A stretch of DNA of 24,352 nucleotides from CAWJHE01 sp964614855 (GTDB lineage: Bacteria > Chloroflexota > Anaerolineae > Anaerolineales > UBA4823), in the NCBI GenBank assembly GCA_964614855.1, contig CAZTMX010000020.1, positions 1 to 24,352 on the forward strand. Reading direction: 5' to 3'. A model generated the notes under the pieces. The model ran no database searches. It saw only the letters and a program-made list of their open reading frames with translations, and was not told the DNA's origin. The number at the start of each line of letters is the position of its first letter. Position 1 is the first letter of the stretch. Of this stretch, positions 6,385-14,183 are shown one piece after another. Both the position numbers and the translations under genes were made by a program.

Positions 6385-8630
6385 GCGCTCACCTCCCCTG
6401 TACGTGTGTTCCAAAATTCCACCAGCTCGATCAAGGGCTGCGCGGGTTGCAAGTTGCCCATCAGACCGGTGTTCCAGGTGATCACCAGCTCTTTCTTGGC
6501 GCGGGTGATGCCGACATACAATAGGCGCAGGCGCTCGCGAATGAAATCCAGGCGTGCATCATAGGTAGCCCGGCCTTCCTGGTACCAATCATAGGCATCC
6601 GCCGAAAGCAGCGCCTTCAATTGCGCCAGGGTCTCGGCTTGCAGGTTGAGCTGGCCGCGCAGGTACCACTTATCCGGCAGGAATTCATCGTTATCCGGAT
6701 CGGATGGAAAATCGTAAGTATTCACAGACAACAGATACACGCGGTCCCATTCCAACCCCTTAGCCTTGTGCATGGTGGCGATCACCACTTTACCTATATA
6801 TTTTTCCGGGTCGAAGCCGCTGTCTTCGTCACTGAAGCCCAGGAAGCGGCGGTCGTTTTCGGCGATATGGTGCAGCTCAATATTCAGCTCTGCCAGGCGC
6901 CAGGTAGGATTTGCCATCGCAGCCTGGCGCAACATCCCCGCCAGCTTATAAGCCAGCGCCAGGTCGGCTGGCTCGCAAAAAACATCCTGCGCCAGGGTCA
7001 GCACCAGCTGGTCCACCGGCAGCGACGCAGCCGCCTGCCAGCGCTGCACCAGGGTCCGGAAGCGGAGCAGTGTCTCCAGTGTGCTGTCATCCAGGTCAGT
7101 ACCCAGCCCTGCCAGCCAATCCCGATCAACAGCCGGCCAAAGGTAGTCCTCCACCCGGGCGATCTTGTGGATCAGACCTGCAGCGGTTTTGACATCTGCT
7201 TTCCCACTTTCGGGGTCGACAACACCCCTCCAGGCGCGATAGGCAGCCGCCAGCTTTACGGGCGAATTGGGGTCGGCCAGGCAGGCCAGCAAATCGCGCA
7301 GCACCCCGGCAGAAATCCGCGTGGCGGTAGAGCTGCGCAGCAAGCCGTCGACGTACTCGATATTCCGGGCTTTGAGCGCATCCACCATCTTTTTCGCATG
7401 CGTATTTGTGGATGCCAGCACCGCCACGGTAGCGTCCTGGTTTTCCGGCAGCCATTTCGCCAGTGATCGAGCCACCAGGTCGCATTCTTCCTGGCTCGAA
7501 AATTTCATCAGCGCTAGGGTCACACGATCCGGCTGATCGGCTGGGTTTGGCTGCGGGTCGCCGGGCGGGGTGGGCTCGATCCAGGGCGGGGCTTGCAGAG
7601 CGTCGCGCACCTTGGGCTGCGGGTGTGCATTCACCGTCCACTCCACAAGGTGGTTGGCCAGGTCGATGATACTGTAGGTGGAGCGCCCTGAATTGGGCAG
7701 GTGGCGTTGTATTGTGCCCGGCTGGTGGATAAAATTGCGCAGGAATTTTGGGTTGGCAGTGGTAAACGATTCATAAATCGCCTGGTTTGGGTCACCCACC
7801 CGCACCCAGTTACCGCCATCGCCAGCCAGCATATGCAGAATCTGTTCCTGCAGGCGGCTGCTGTCCTGCGCTTCATCTTCCAAGATGTAAGGCCAACGGT
7901 GACGGCAGCGGTCCAGGAAATCCAGGTCGGTTTCCAGCGCTTGCACCGCCAGCGAGATCAGATCGTCAAAATCGACCGCCCCACGGTACACCAGGGCGCG
8001 CTGGTAATCGCTGTACATCTCGGTTCCCATCTGTACCAGCGGCAAGGGCAGCGGCAAGTCTTCGAGTAAGGCTGCCAGGCGCTGCGGGGAAAGGCGCCGG
8101 TCCTTGGCTGTGCGAATAAAACTATACGCAATCTCTTCAACCGATCCAGGCAGCTTCTCGCGAGTAACCTTCTGGCGCTGATATTCATCCAGGGTATCGG
8201 AAAGGTATTCACCGGCAAACTGCGGGTGGCCGCGCAGCCAGGCGGCGGCAATTTCCTTGCGCAGACGGGTGGTTTCGTTTTCATCCAGGATGGTAAAGCG
8301 CTCATCCAGGTTCACCAACCCCGGGCGCTCGCGCACCAGGTCGTGTGCCAGACCGTGCAGGGTACGCACGCGAATGCCCAGATAAGGCAGCAGTTTCTTT
8401 TCTTCCAGGAAGCCAGCCACGCGCTGCTGAAAGTTCTGCACAGCGGAGTTGACCAGGGTGACCACCAGCACTTCCTGGTCGTCCTGCAGAACACCGCTGC
8501 CGATGATCTCGGCAGCCAGCTTTGAGAGCGTCCAGGTCTTGCCGCTGCCGGGCACGGCAATCACGCCCATGCGCCCGCCGCTGTATGCCAGGATTTCCTC
8601 TTGCGCCGGACGGAGCTGGTTCACTGCCAT
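6381..8630 (-). CDS. UvrD/AddA-type superfamily 1 DNA helicase
   Basis: This 749-residue SF1 helicase has all motifs intact: Q motif LRPAQEEIL, Walker A AVPGSGKT (25-32), motif Ia VVTLVNSAVQNF, TLHGLAHDLVRERP, Walker B ILEDEAQDSS (DEAQD about 252-256), motif III VGDPNQAIYESF, motif V TMHKAKGLEWDRVYLLSV and motif VI YVGITRAKKELV (about 705). It should be an active 3' to 5' translocase. It lacks the C-terminal nuclease domain found in AddA. The ATG at 8630 is chosen over the upstream TTG (8651) because GGGGGAG lies just before it; it overlaps the upstream gene by ten bases. The gene ends in an ATGA overlap with the nuclease gene. Translational coupling on both sides suggests a complex. It could be an ordinary PcrA/UvrD paralogue, but its partners argue for an AddA-like role. 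Confidence 0.92.
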   Translation of the reverse strand: MAVNQLRPAQEEILAYSGGRMGVIAVPGSGKTWTLSKLAAEIIGSGVLQDDQEVLVVTLVNSAVQNFQQRVAGFLEEKKLLPYLGIRVRTLHGLAHDLVRERPGLVNLDERFTILDENETTRLRKEIAAAWLRGHPQFAGEYLSDTLDEYQRQKVTREKLPGSVEEIAYSFIRTAKDRRLSPQRLAALLEDLPLPLPLVQMGTEMYSDYQRALVYRGAVDFDDLISLAVQALETDLDFLDRCRHRWPYILEDEAQDSSRLQEQILHMLAGDGGNWVRVGDPNQAIYESFTTANPKFLRNFIHQPGTIQRHLPNSGRSTYSIIDLANHLVEWTVNAHPQPKVRDALQAPPWIEPTPPGDPQPNPADQPDRVTLALMKFSSQEECDLVARSLAKWLPENQDATVAVLASTNTHAKKMVDALKARNIEYVDGLLRSSTATRISAGVLRDLLACLADPNSPVKLAAAYRAWRGVVDPESGKADVKTAAGLIHKIARVEDYLWPAVDRDWLAGLGTDLDDSTLETLLRFRTLVQRWQAAASLPVDQLVLTLAQDVFCEPADLALAYKLAGMLRQAAMANPTWRLAELNIELHHIAENDRRFLGFSDEDSGFDPEKYIGKVVIATMHKAKGLEWDRVYLLSVNTYDFPSDPDNDEFLPDKWYLRGQLNLQAETLAQLKALLSADAYDWYQEGRATYDARLDFIRERLRLLYVGITRAKKELVITWNTGLMGNLQPAQPLIELVEFWNTRTGEVSA

Positions 8631-10762
8631 GCTCCCCCCTCTCCGCGCCAACTCACCAGGGCGCGCTGGAAAGCGCGCAGGAAATCGCCGCGCTGTTCAT
8701 ACCCCTGCTCGCCCATCTCGCTCATCCCCAGGTACACACGGGAACCGCAGCGGCGCAGCAGCCCCACCGCCATGCGGAACAGGGTACGCCGGTTTGCCAG
8801 CACTTCATCTTTATCCGTCCAACGGCGGCCGGGTTTCCAACCGCGCGCCAGCACGTACGGGTGTGTCAATGGCTGTGCCAGCCGCTCCACCCAACCCTGG
8901 CTGCCGATATCCAGCCAGAACTGCACCTGTACCGGGCGATTGGCCATCAAAAAGGTATAAGCCGGGGCAACCAGCACCGCCGGGGTGTCTTCTCCTTGCC
9001 AGGCACCCACATACTGCGCCGCGATCACGCCTTGCTGCACCATGGCCAGGTATTCCATACCCAGGGGGATGCCTTCTTGTCCCAGGGTCTCACCCGCCAC
9101 CCAGCGGAATTTTTGTACCGATTCGATCAGGTTGGCGGTCACCTGGGCAGCGTCGAAGTCATCATGAAAACCGTAACCGGGTTGTGAAAGCACTTCGCCA
9201 AACAGGCGCGCCAGGAAATAATCAAATTCTTGCTCCTGGGCGCCAGCATCACTCAGCCAGGCGCGCAGGTTCTCAAAACGCTCGCCCAGGCGGTAGGTGA
9301 TGCGCTCTTGCATCTCGGGTTTGATCACGTCAAAGGATGTCAGCGCAGGCGTGGCGCGTTTGCTGCTGTAGACGATCTCGCTGAGCAAGCGGGCGCGCAC
9401 AAGATCCAGCCCCTTGACGGCCTGCATCAGCGCATAGGCCACATCCGCCTTTGGCGGGGCAAGCTGCCAGTCCGGGTAGGCCAGCGCCGAAAGCGTGAGC
9501 AAACTGCGGGCAGCCGGCTCGTCACGCAGCGAGCGCGACGGGCGGTGGCTGCGCACCGGCACCTGCAGGCTTTCCAGGCGGTTGACCAGGTTGAAACGCA
9601 GCGCATCCCCCATATACGGCGCCAGGATAACGATCTCCTGCGGTGGGATTTTGCTCTCATGCACCAGGCTGGCTGCCGTCTGCGCCACCCAATCCAGCAT
9701 CTGCGGGTAGTAACGCTCATAGGAGAACGACAGCGCCAGGTCTTGTGCTGTCTCAGCGGAAAAATCGGCCAGCGAAAAGCCCTCCTTTTGCGTCTCGTCA
9801 TCTGCCAGCGCGCCGCTCAGCATTTTCCCAAGTGCGCGCACCCCTGCCGAGGGCGGCCAGGTGTGCTCAAAGCTGCGTTTGCGGCTGCACAACTTTTTCA
9901 AGCGGTAAGCGGACTGCGCATCCGCCCCCAGGAAGGTGCGGAACCCGCCGTGCCAATCGTAGATACACAAGGAAGTCTGGAAATAGGGCAGCCACTCCAG
10001 CAGCAGATCGTGCGCCACCGGGGTGTCTTCTTCCAGGTTGTCATAGATCAGGTGGCGGTAGCTGCGCATCAAATAGTCGCGGCACAGCCTATCCTGCCAT
10101 ATCAGCTTGCTGAAGATTTCTACCTGCAGCGAGAAATCGAGCAGGTTGTGTTGCAGGCAGAAGGCGCGAAACACATCCACGCTGGTCTGCACATCCTGGT
10201 AAACATGCACCTGCCCGGGCTCTCCCACCCAGGCGGCGCTGAGCCGCTGTCCGATCTCGCTGTGGGAGAAACCCACCAGGGCTGCCTTGTTCAGGTTATC
10301 CAGCACCTGGCTGTACATGCGGTTTGGCTCGATGCGTACCGAGCTAAAAAGACCCTGCTCCAGGCGCGGGGCGAGCAAATGCGCCATGTAATATTGGGCA
10401 GTCTCCAGGGTAAGAAAAACCGGCTCGTTTTCGGGTTGGGCAAAACCCGCCGTACTGGCAACCAGCGGCCAAAAGAGGTCCACCATACGCCGCGCCAGGC
10501 CGCCCAATGTCAACAGCGACGGCAGACCGCCATTGATGTGCACCTGTGGGGTCTGCAAGGCCTGCTGGTAGGCGCTTGCCAGGGTACGCTGCGGGGTGAG
10601 CACCAGGATTTCATCCCCTGGTACGCCACTTTCCATCAGGTGTAACATACGCAGCACACCCACGCGGGTCTTTCCGCTGCCGGTTGGCCCCTCCAAAAAG
10701 GTCGATCCCTCCAAGGGAAGCCGGACCACCTCTTGCTGCTGTTTAGAAAGCGAAAATTCCAA
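8621..10762 (-). CDS. AddB-like degenerate superfamily 1 helicase subunit without nuclease domain
   Basis: This 713-residue protein starts SLSKQQQEVVRLPLEG, followed by a sound Walker A, EGPTGSGKT (24-32), and motif Ia EILVLTPQRTLASAY. Later motifs are worn. Walker B is LIYDNLEEDTPVA (about 238-250) instead of DEFQD, motif III is YDWHGGFRTFLGAD (268-281) where GDxxQSIY is usual, and motif VI reads RTLFRMAVGLLRRC without the ALTRA core. An intact P-loop with degenerate remaining motifs is what AddB shows. Unlike AddB it ends without a PD-(D/E)XK domain; that function is encoded separately two genes downstream. The start is a TTG at 10762 after GGGAGGGGG; no ATG occurs until the second conserved region, so TTG is accepted. 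It begins 12 bases after azlD and overlaps the UvrD-type gene by ten bases. Function as a recombination-hotspot or scaffold subunit is inferred. Confidence 0.8.
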   Translation of the reverse strand: MEFSLSKQQQEVVRLPLEGSTFLEGPTGSGKTRVGVLRMLHLMESGVPGDEILVLTPQRTLASAYQQALQTPQVHINGGLPSLLTLGGLARRMVDLFWPLVASTAGFAQPENEPVFLTLETAQYYMAHLLAPRLEQGLFSSVRIEPNRMYSQVLDNLNKAALVGFSHSEIGQRLSAAWVGEPGQVHVYQDVQTSVDVFRAFCLQHNLLDFSLQVEIFSKLIWQDRLCRDYLMRSYRHLIYDNLEEDTPVAHDLLLEWLPYFQTSLCIYDWHGGFRTFLGADAQSAYRLKKLCSRKRSFEHTWPPSAGVRALGKMLSGALADDETQKEGFSLADFSAETAQDLALSFSYERYYPQMLDWVAQTAASLVHESKIPPQEIVILAPYMGDALRFNLVNRLESLQVPVRSHRPSRSLRDEPAARSLLTLSALAYPDWQLAPPKADVAYALMQAVKGLDLVRARLLSEIVYSSKRATPALTSFDVIKPEMQERITYRLGERFENLRAWLSDAGAQEQEFDYFLARLFGEVLSQPGYGFHDDFDAAQVTANLIESVQKFRWVAGETLGQEGIPLGMEYLAMVQQGVIAAQYVGAWQGEDTPAVLVAPAYTFLMANRPVQVQFWLDIGSQGWVERLAQPLTHPYVLARGWKPGRRWTDKDEVLANRRTLFRMAVGLLRRCGSRVYLGMSEMGEQGYEQRGDFLRAFQRALVSWRGEGGAWQ

Positions 10763-10774
10763 ACCCCCTCCCTT

Positions 10775-11092
10775 CTAGACTGTTAGCGCCTGGATCAGCC
10801 ACAAAACCAGCATCCCTGCGGAGATGGTCCAGACGATATTCTTGCTGCGAAAACCCACCACCACAGCCACCGCGGCGGCGATCAGGCGCGGGTTAGCCGG
10901 GCTGAGCACAAGCGCCCCCTGGCGGATAAAGACCTCCGGGAAGATAATGGCGGTGAGCACGGCAGGCGGCACAAAACGCAGGGCGCGCTGCACCCAATCC
11001 GGTACCGACAGCCGCCCCCACAGAAACATAAAGGACAGCCGGATGGCAAAGGTCAACAGACCTGCAGCGATCATGGTGATCCAAAGCGACAT
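10775..11092 (-). CDS. azlD: AzlD family branched-chain amino-acid exporter subunit
   Basis: A 105-residue membrane protein with about four hydrophobic segments: WITMIAAGLLTFAIRLSFMF, the PPAVLTAIIFPEVF region, LIAAAVAVVVGF and IVWTISAGMLVLWLIQAL. The pattern TFAIRLSFM...RALRFVPPAVLTAIIFPE is characteristic of AzlD. With AzlC it forms an inner-membrane exporter for branched-chain amino acids and their analogues. The ATG at 11092 has GGAG eight bases upstream; a TTG three bases earlier is less likely. It lies 23 bases after azlC and 12 bases before the AddB-like helicase gene, so the exporter and repair genes may share a transcript. Confidence 0.9.
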   Translation of the reverse strand: MSLWITMIAAGLLTFAIRLSFMFLWGRLSVPDWVQRALRFVPPAVLTAIIFPEVFIRQGALVLSPANPRLIAAAVAVVVGFRSKNIVWTISAGMLVLWLIQALTV

Positions 11093-11115
11093 CAAAAGTC
11101 TCCGAAGGTATCCGA

Positions 11116-11678
11116 TCAGACCCCAGTCTTAAGTCCAGACTGTTTCTTTAGCGTCTGGTTCTCCAGCACCATCCCCAGTGAAACGCCCACAATCGCCGCC
11201 AGGAAAAGCCCTAATTTGTACGGCAGCGATGCCGCGGCCACAGCGGTGATCCCTGCACTCAGCGCGGCTGCCAGGCTGGGGCGGTCTTTGAGATTGGGGG
11301 CGACCAGGGCGATAAAAGTGAGCGCCAGGGTGAAATCCAGCGACCAGCTGTCGGGGATCACCTCACCGATCAAGATACCGGCAGCGGTGCTCAGCTGCCA
11401 GGTGCTCCACAATGCCAGCCCCGCACCCAGGAAGAAATAATGGCGCTTGTNNNNNNNNNNNNNNNNNNNNNNNNNNNNNNNNNNNNNNNNNNNNNNNNNN
11501 NNNNNNNNNNNNNNNNNNNNNNNNNNNNNNNNNNNNNNNNNNNNNNNNNNCCGTAGATCATGCCAAACGGGATCACCCCCACCAGGATGGGCAGCTCCGC
11601 CTGGATGCCGGAGATGAATTCTTTGCGGGCGGTGGGCAGCGGGTTGTTCACAATGGAGTCAGGGCACCGTGCTTTCAT
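11116..11678 (-). CDS. azlC: AzlC family branched-chain amino-acid permease, interrupted by assembly gap
   Basis: Two pieces of one gene flank the run of Ns. The N-terminal part (42 codons, 11678-11551) ends in ELPILVGVIPFGMIY, the hallmark AzlC start. The C-terminal part (111 codons) reads KRHYFFLGAGLALWSTWQLS, then VALVAPNL-type and LPYKLGLFLAAIVGVSLG helices. AzlC is the large subunit of the AzlCD exporter. The two pieces are out of frame across exactly 100 Ns. Family length is about 230-250 residues, so roughly 75-95 codons are missing and the Ns are a placeholder. The ATG at 11678 has no ribosome-binding site, and a TATTAT lies only five bases upstream, so the message may be leaderless or the true start may be further in, for example the GTG in SIVNN. 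Confidence 0.88.
11451..11550. other. Assembly gap of 100 Ns
   Basis: One hundred consecutive undetermined bases inside azlC. The round number and the frame mismatch of the flanking halves show that it is a scaffolding placeholder of unknown true size. Any open reading frame drawn through it is an artefact. Confidence 0.99.
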
Positions 11679-11720
11679 CGGGTATAATACGCGCAGTCTT
11701 TTGTCATAAACACAACTTGC

Positions 11721-11750
11721 TTGCATCAAAACCGCAATATGCGCTATGCT
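11721..11750 (+). promoter_or_regulatory. Weak candidate promoter for the solute-binding protein
   Basis: TTGCAT (11721-11726) and TATGCT (11745-11750) are separated by 18 bases and lie about 60 bases before the start codon. Both boxes match the consensus only in part, so this is tentative. Downstream in the leader, AACCT (11764-11768) and AGGTT (11775-11779) form a five-pair hairpin followed by T residues, which could act as a weak attenuator or a message-stabilising structure. Confidence 0.3.
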
Positions 11751-11807
11751 AACACATAATCTGAACCTGGTAGTAGGTTTTTGCCAAGAATATTCAGGAG
11801 ACCCCTT

Positions 11808-13556
11808 ATGAAATTCAACCACACCCTACGCTTTTGCATCCTGGTACTTTTGACCGCCAGTTTTGCCCTGGCAGGCTGCAGCACACCCACCGCGGCGCCG
11901 CAAGCCCCCGCGCCAGAGGCACCTGCCCCTGCTGAACCAGCCGCCGCACCAGGCGCCGGTAGTGAAGCACCTGCTCCCCAGGAGGCAGCCCCAGCTGCAG
12001 GCGGACCCAAGTCTGTCACTTTCCTGTATCCGCAGCAAATTGAGACATTGAACCCGCTGTATGCCACCTCTTACTTTGAGCGCATCACCAGTCAGGTCTG
12101 GAATGCCCGGGCCTGGAATTTTGACGAAGACAACCTCCCGCAGCCGCTGCTGGTCAAAGAAATTCCCAGCGCCGAAAACGGCGGAATTTCAGCAGATGGC
12201 TTGACTATTACTATGAAGTTGCGGGACGATCTGAAATGGTCCGACGGTACCCCGCTCACCTCCGAAGATTTCCGTTTTACCTATGAAATGTATATCAGCT
12301 CCAACAACAGCCTGCCGGGCAGGGAGCCGTATAACCTGATCCAGAGCTTTGAAACGCCTGACCCGCAGACGGTGGTAATGACCTTTTACTCGCCCTACGC
12401 CCCCTGGCTGGCAGCCCTATGGCACGGCGTGCTTCCGTCGCATATCCTGAGACCAGTTTTCAGCGAACAAGGTACGATTGACAACGCCGAATGGAACACC
12501 GCGCCGGTAGTAGGCTGCGGTCCCTTTGTCTTTGCCGAGTGGGAACCCGGCAGCCATATTCGCTTCACCGCTAATGCCAATTACTGGCTCGGGGCGCCAA
12601 AGCTGAGCGAAGTTACCATCCGCTTTACGAACGACGCTGAGCAGGTGGCTGCGCTCACCTCCGGGCAGGCCGACCTGGGCACCTATTTTGCTTTTTCCGA
12701 TATCCCCGCCCTGGAAGGCGCCGGGTTGAAAGTGCAGAAGGTCTTCTCCGGTTATGTTGAGGGACTGCAGTTTTACCTCAACCCCATCTTTGGCCACCCA
12801 GCGTTGCAAGATATCCGCGTGCGCCAGGCAATCGCCCTGGCAATCAACCGCCAGGCAGTGCTGGACACGTTGTTCGCCGGGCAGGCACTGCCAGGCGTCT
12901 CGATCTGGGATAACACCCCATATGTCGAACCGACTCTGCAGCCCTGGCCCTATGACCCTGCCAAAGCCGCAGCGCTGCTGGATGAAGCCGGCTGGAGCGA
13001 CACGAACGGCGACGGGCTGCGCGACCGCGAAGGTGTGGACCTGGCACTGACCTATGGCACCACCACGCGTGCCGTGCGCCAGCAAGCCCAGGCGCTGATC
13101 CGCGAACAATTGCTGCAGGTGGGTATCCGCCTGGATCTCACGGACTATGAACCGAACCTGTTCTTCGCCGGGTTTGGCGAAGGCGGACCGGCAGCCACCG
13201 GCCAGCTGGATATGTACCAGCTATCATCATCTTACCGCTTCCCAGACCCCGATAGCGCCGATTTCCTGTGCAGCCAACTGCCGTCAAATGAGAACCCGGG
13301 CGGTGTAAACTGGACCGCCTTCTGCAACCAGGAGCTGAACGACCTGCTGCTCAAGCAAATCTCGCAGGTGGGCTATCCGGATACCGAACGCCAGGCGACC
13401 TTCCACCAGATCTCGCGCATCGTCTTCGAGCGGGCGTATTTTATCGGGCTGTGGCAGGACCCGGATGTGTGGGCGCTGAACAGCAAGCTGGTCAACGTGC
13501 GCCTTTCGGGTGTAACGCCGTTCTTTAACCTGGTGGAGTGGGATTTGCTCCCGTAG
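11808..13556 (+). CDS. ABC transporter solute-binding lipoprotein, family 5 (peptide/nickel type)
   Basis: A 582-residue exported binding protein. The ATG at 11808 is preceded by AGGAG and is followed by a clear signal peptide with lipobox LAGC (FALAGCSTP). An Ala/Pro-rich linker follows, and then the SBP_bac_5 fold from about residue 65. Diagnostic segments include ETLNPLYATSYFERI near the start, LRDDLKWSDGTPLTSEDFRFTYE, AEWEPGSHIRFTANANYWLG and IRVRQAIALAINRQAVLDTLF. Such proteins capture oligopeptides, sugars, nickel or other small molecules for an ABC importer; the ligand cannot be read from sequence. No permease or ATPase gene is adjacent: azlC is divergent on the left and a non-coding stretch followed by hicB lies on the right, so it is an orphan. 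Length is usual for the family. Confidence 0.93.
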   Translation: MKFNHTLRFCILVLLTASFALAGCSTPTAAPQAPAPEAPAPAEPAAAPGAGSEAPAPQEAAPAAGGPKSVTFLYPQQIETLNPLYATSYFERITSQVWNARAWNFDEDNLPQPLLVKEIPSAENGGISADGLTITMKLRDDLKWSDGTPLTSEDFRFTYEMYISSNNSLPGREPYNLIQSFETPDPQTVVMTFYSPYAPWLAALWHGVLPSHILRPVFSEQGTIDNAEWNTAPVVGCGPFVFAEWEPGSHIRFTANANYWLGAPKLSEVTIRFTNDAEQVAALTSGQADLGTYFAFSDIPALEGAGLKVQKVFSGYVEGLQFYLNPIFGHPALQDIRVRQAIALAINRQAVLDTLFAGQALPGVSIWDNTPYVEPTLQPWPYDPAKAAALLDEAGWSDTNGDGLRDREGVDLALTYGTTTRAVRQQAQALIREQLLQVGIRLDLTDYEPNLFFAGFGEGGPAATGQLDMYQLSSSYRFPDPDSADFLCSQLPSNENPGGVNWTAFCNQELNDLLLKQISQVGYPDTERQATFHQISRIVFERAYFIGLWQDPDVWALNSKLVNVRLSGVTPFFNLVEWDLLP

Positions 13557-13754
13557 AAAGCGCGAGATCCTGATCGAAATTTAGAAAGGGACGCTGTCGG
13601 CGATGCACTGGCGACATTGGCAGTGTCCCCCGAGCGGGCGTTTGGAGAATCGGCTCGGCGACGGTCAGGGATGGCTGGCGGAGTGACAGTGCTTGGGGCA
13701 CTCGAATGTGTGATAGGATTAGTGATTTATCGGTCGGAATTTGATGGAGTCTAA
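13557..13754. repeat. Hairpin-rich non-coding element between convergent genes
   Basis: No convincing gene lies in these 198 bases. Several stem-loops are visible. GGGACGCTG (13588-13596) pairs with CAGTGTCCC (13621-13629), nine pairs with one G-U, extendable by wobble pairs. CCGAGC (13630-13635) pairs with GCTCGG (13653-13658). AGTGC (13688-13692) pairs with GCACT (13698-13702). None is followed by a strong T-run, so it is not a textbook terminator. It resembles a REP-like or miniature repeat element between convergent genes, which could also end transcription from both sides. No second copy was seen in the window. Confidence 0.45.
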
Positions 13755-14075
13755 TTAAATTGACTTTTCAAGAGCTTCTGTCACCCATTCATTCAGGCTT
13801 TTTCTGTCAGCATCAGCACGTATTACAATCTCACGGTGAAGCTCTGAAGGGATGCGGATATTGAACCTGCCGGAATATGGCTTTTCAGAAGTTACGCCAT
13901 CTTCTTTACACATGTCTAGAAAGAGCTCTATCGATTCGCGGAAAGAAGTTTCCAACTCTTCGGGGTTGCGGCCCTGAAAAGTGATCACAGAACGTAATCC
14001 GATCAATTCCCCCGTAAAAATCTTCCCCTCAGCGTCATATTCAACTATCCCAGTATAACCTTTATACTTCAGCAT
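13755..14075 (-). CDS. hicB: HicB-family antitoxin, apparently orphan
   Basis: A 106-residue protein. Residues 1-60 look like the HicB partial RNase-H fold: KYKGYTGIVEYDAEGKIFTGELIGL, then TFQGRNPEELETSFRESIELFLD. Residues about 70-105 are a ribbon-helix-helix DNA-binding domain, FNIRIPSELHREIVIRA...SLNEWVTEALEKS. HicB normally neutralises the HicA mRNA interferase and represses its own operon. No hicA is present: only 108 bases separate this gene from the next upstream gene and none of the frames there encodes a dsRBD-like HicA; downstream is the hairpin region. The ATG at 14075 has GGGGAG nine bases upstream. It may be a solitary regulator or a remnant of a toxin-antitoxin pair. Confidence 0.85.
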   Translation of the reverse strand: MLKYKGYTGIVEYDAEGKIFTGELIGLRSVITFQGRNPEELETSFRESIELFLDMCKEDGVTSEKPYSGRFNIRIPSELHREIVIRADADRKSLNEWVTEALEKSI

Positions 14076-14112
14076 TTCGAATTACTCCCCTTCCTCGCTT
14101 GCCCATTACACT

Positions 14113-14144
14113 TCTATAGGACCACAATATTGTACGAATATCAA
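14113..14144 (-). promoter_or_regulatory. Candidate hicB promoter with palindromic operator
   Basis: ACAATATTGT (14124-14133) is a perfect ten-base palindrome. On the minus strand it sits between a TTGATA (14139-14144) and a TATAGA (14113-14118), which are 20 bases apart, longer than ideal. A ribbon-helix-helix HicB could bind such a site to repress itself. This is inferred from position only. Confidence 0.35.
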
Positions 14145-14183
14145 GATTCTTTTATTATTCTTTCCCACTGGAAATAGAAGATA

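Noticed and set aside
6621..7466. A 281-codon plus-strand open frame opposite the UvrD-type helicase
   Set aside because: Antisense shadow of intact helicase motifs; no recognisable protein features.
9230..10645. A 471-codon open frame on the plus strand opposite the AddB-like gene
   Set aside because: It lies fully inside a gene with recognisable helicase motifs, shows no family signature, and is rich in His, Gln and Arg as expected from the antisense of GC-rich coding DNA.
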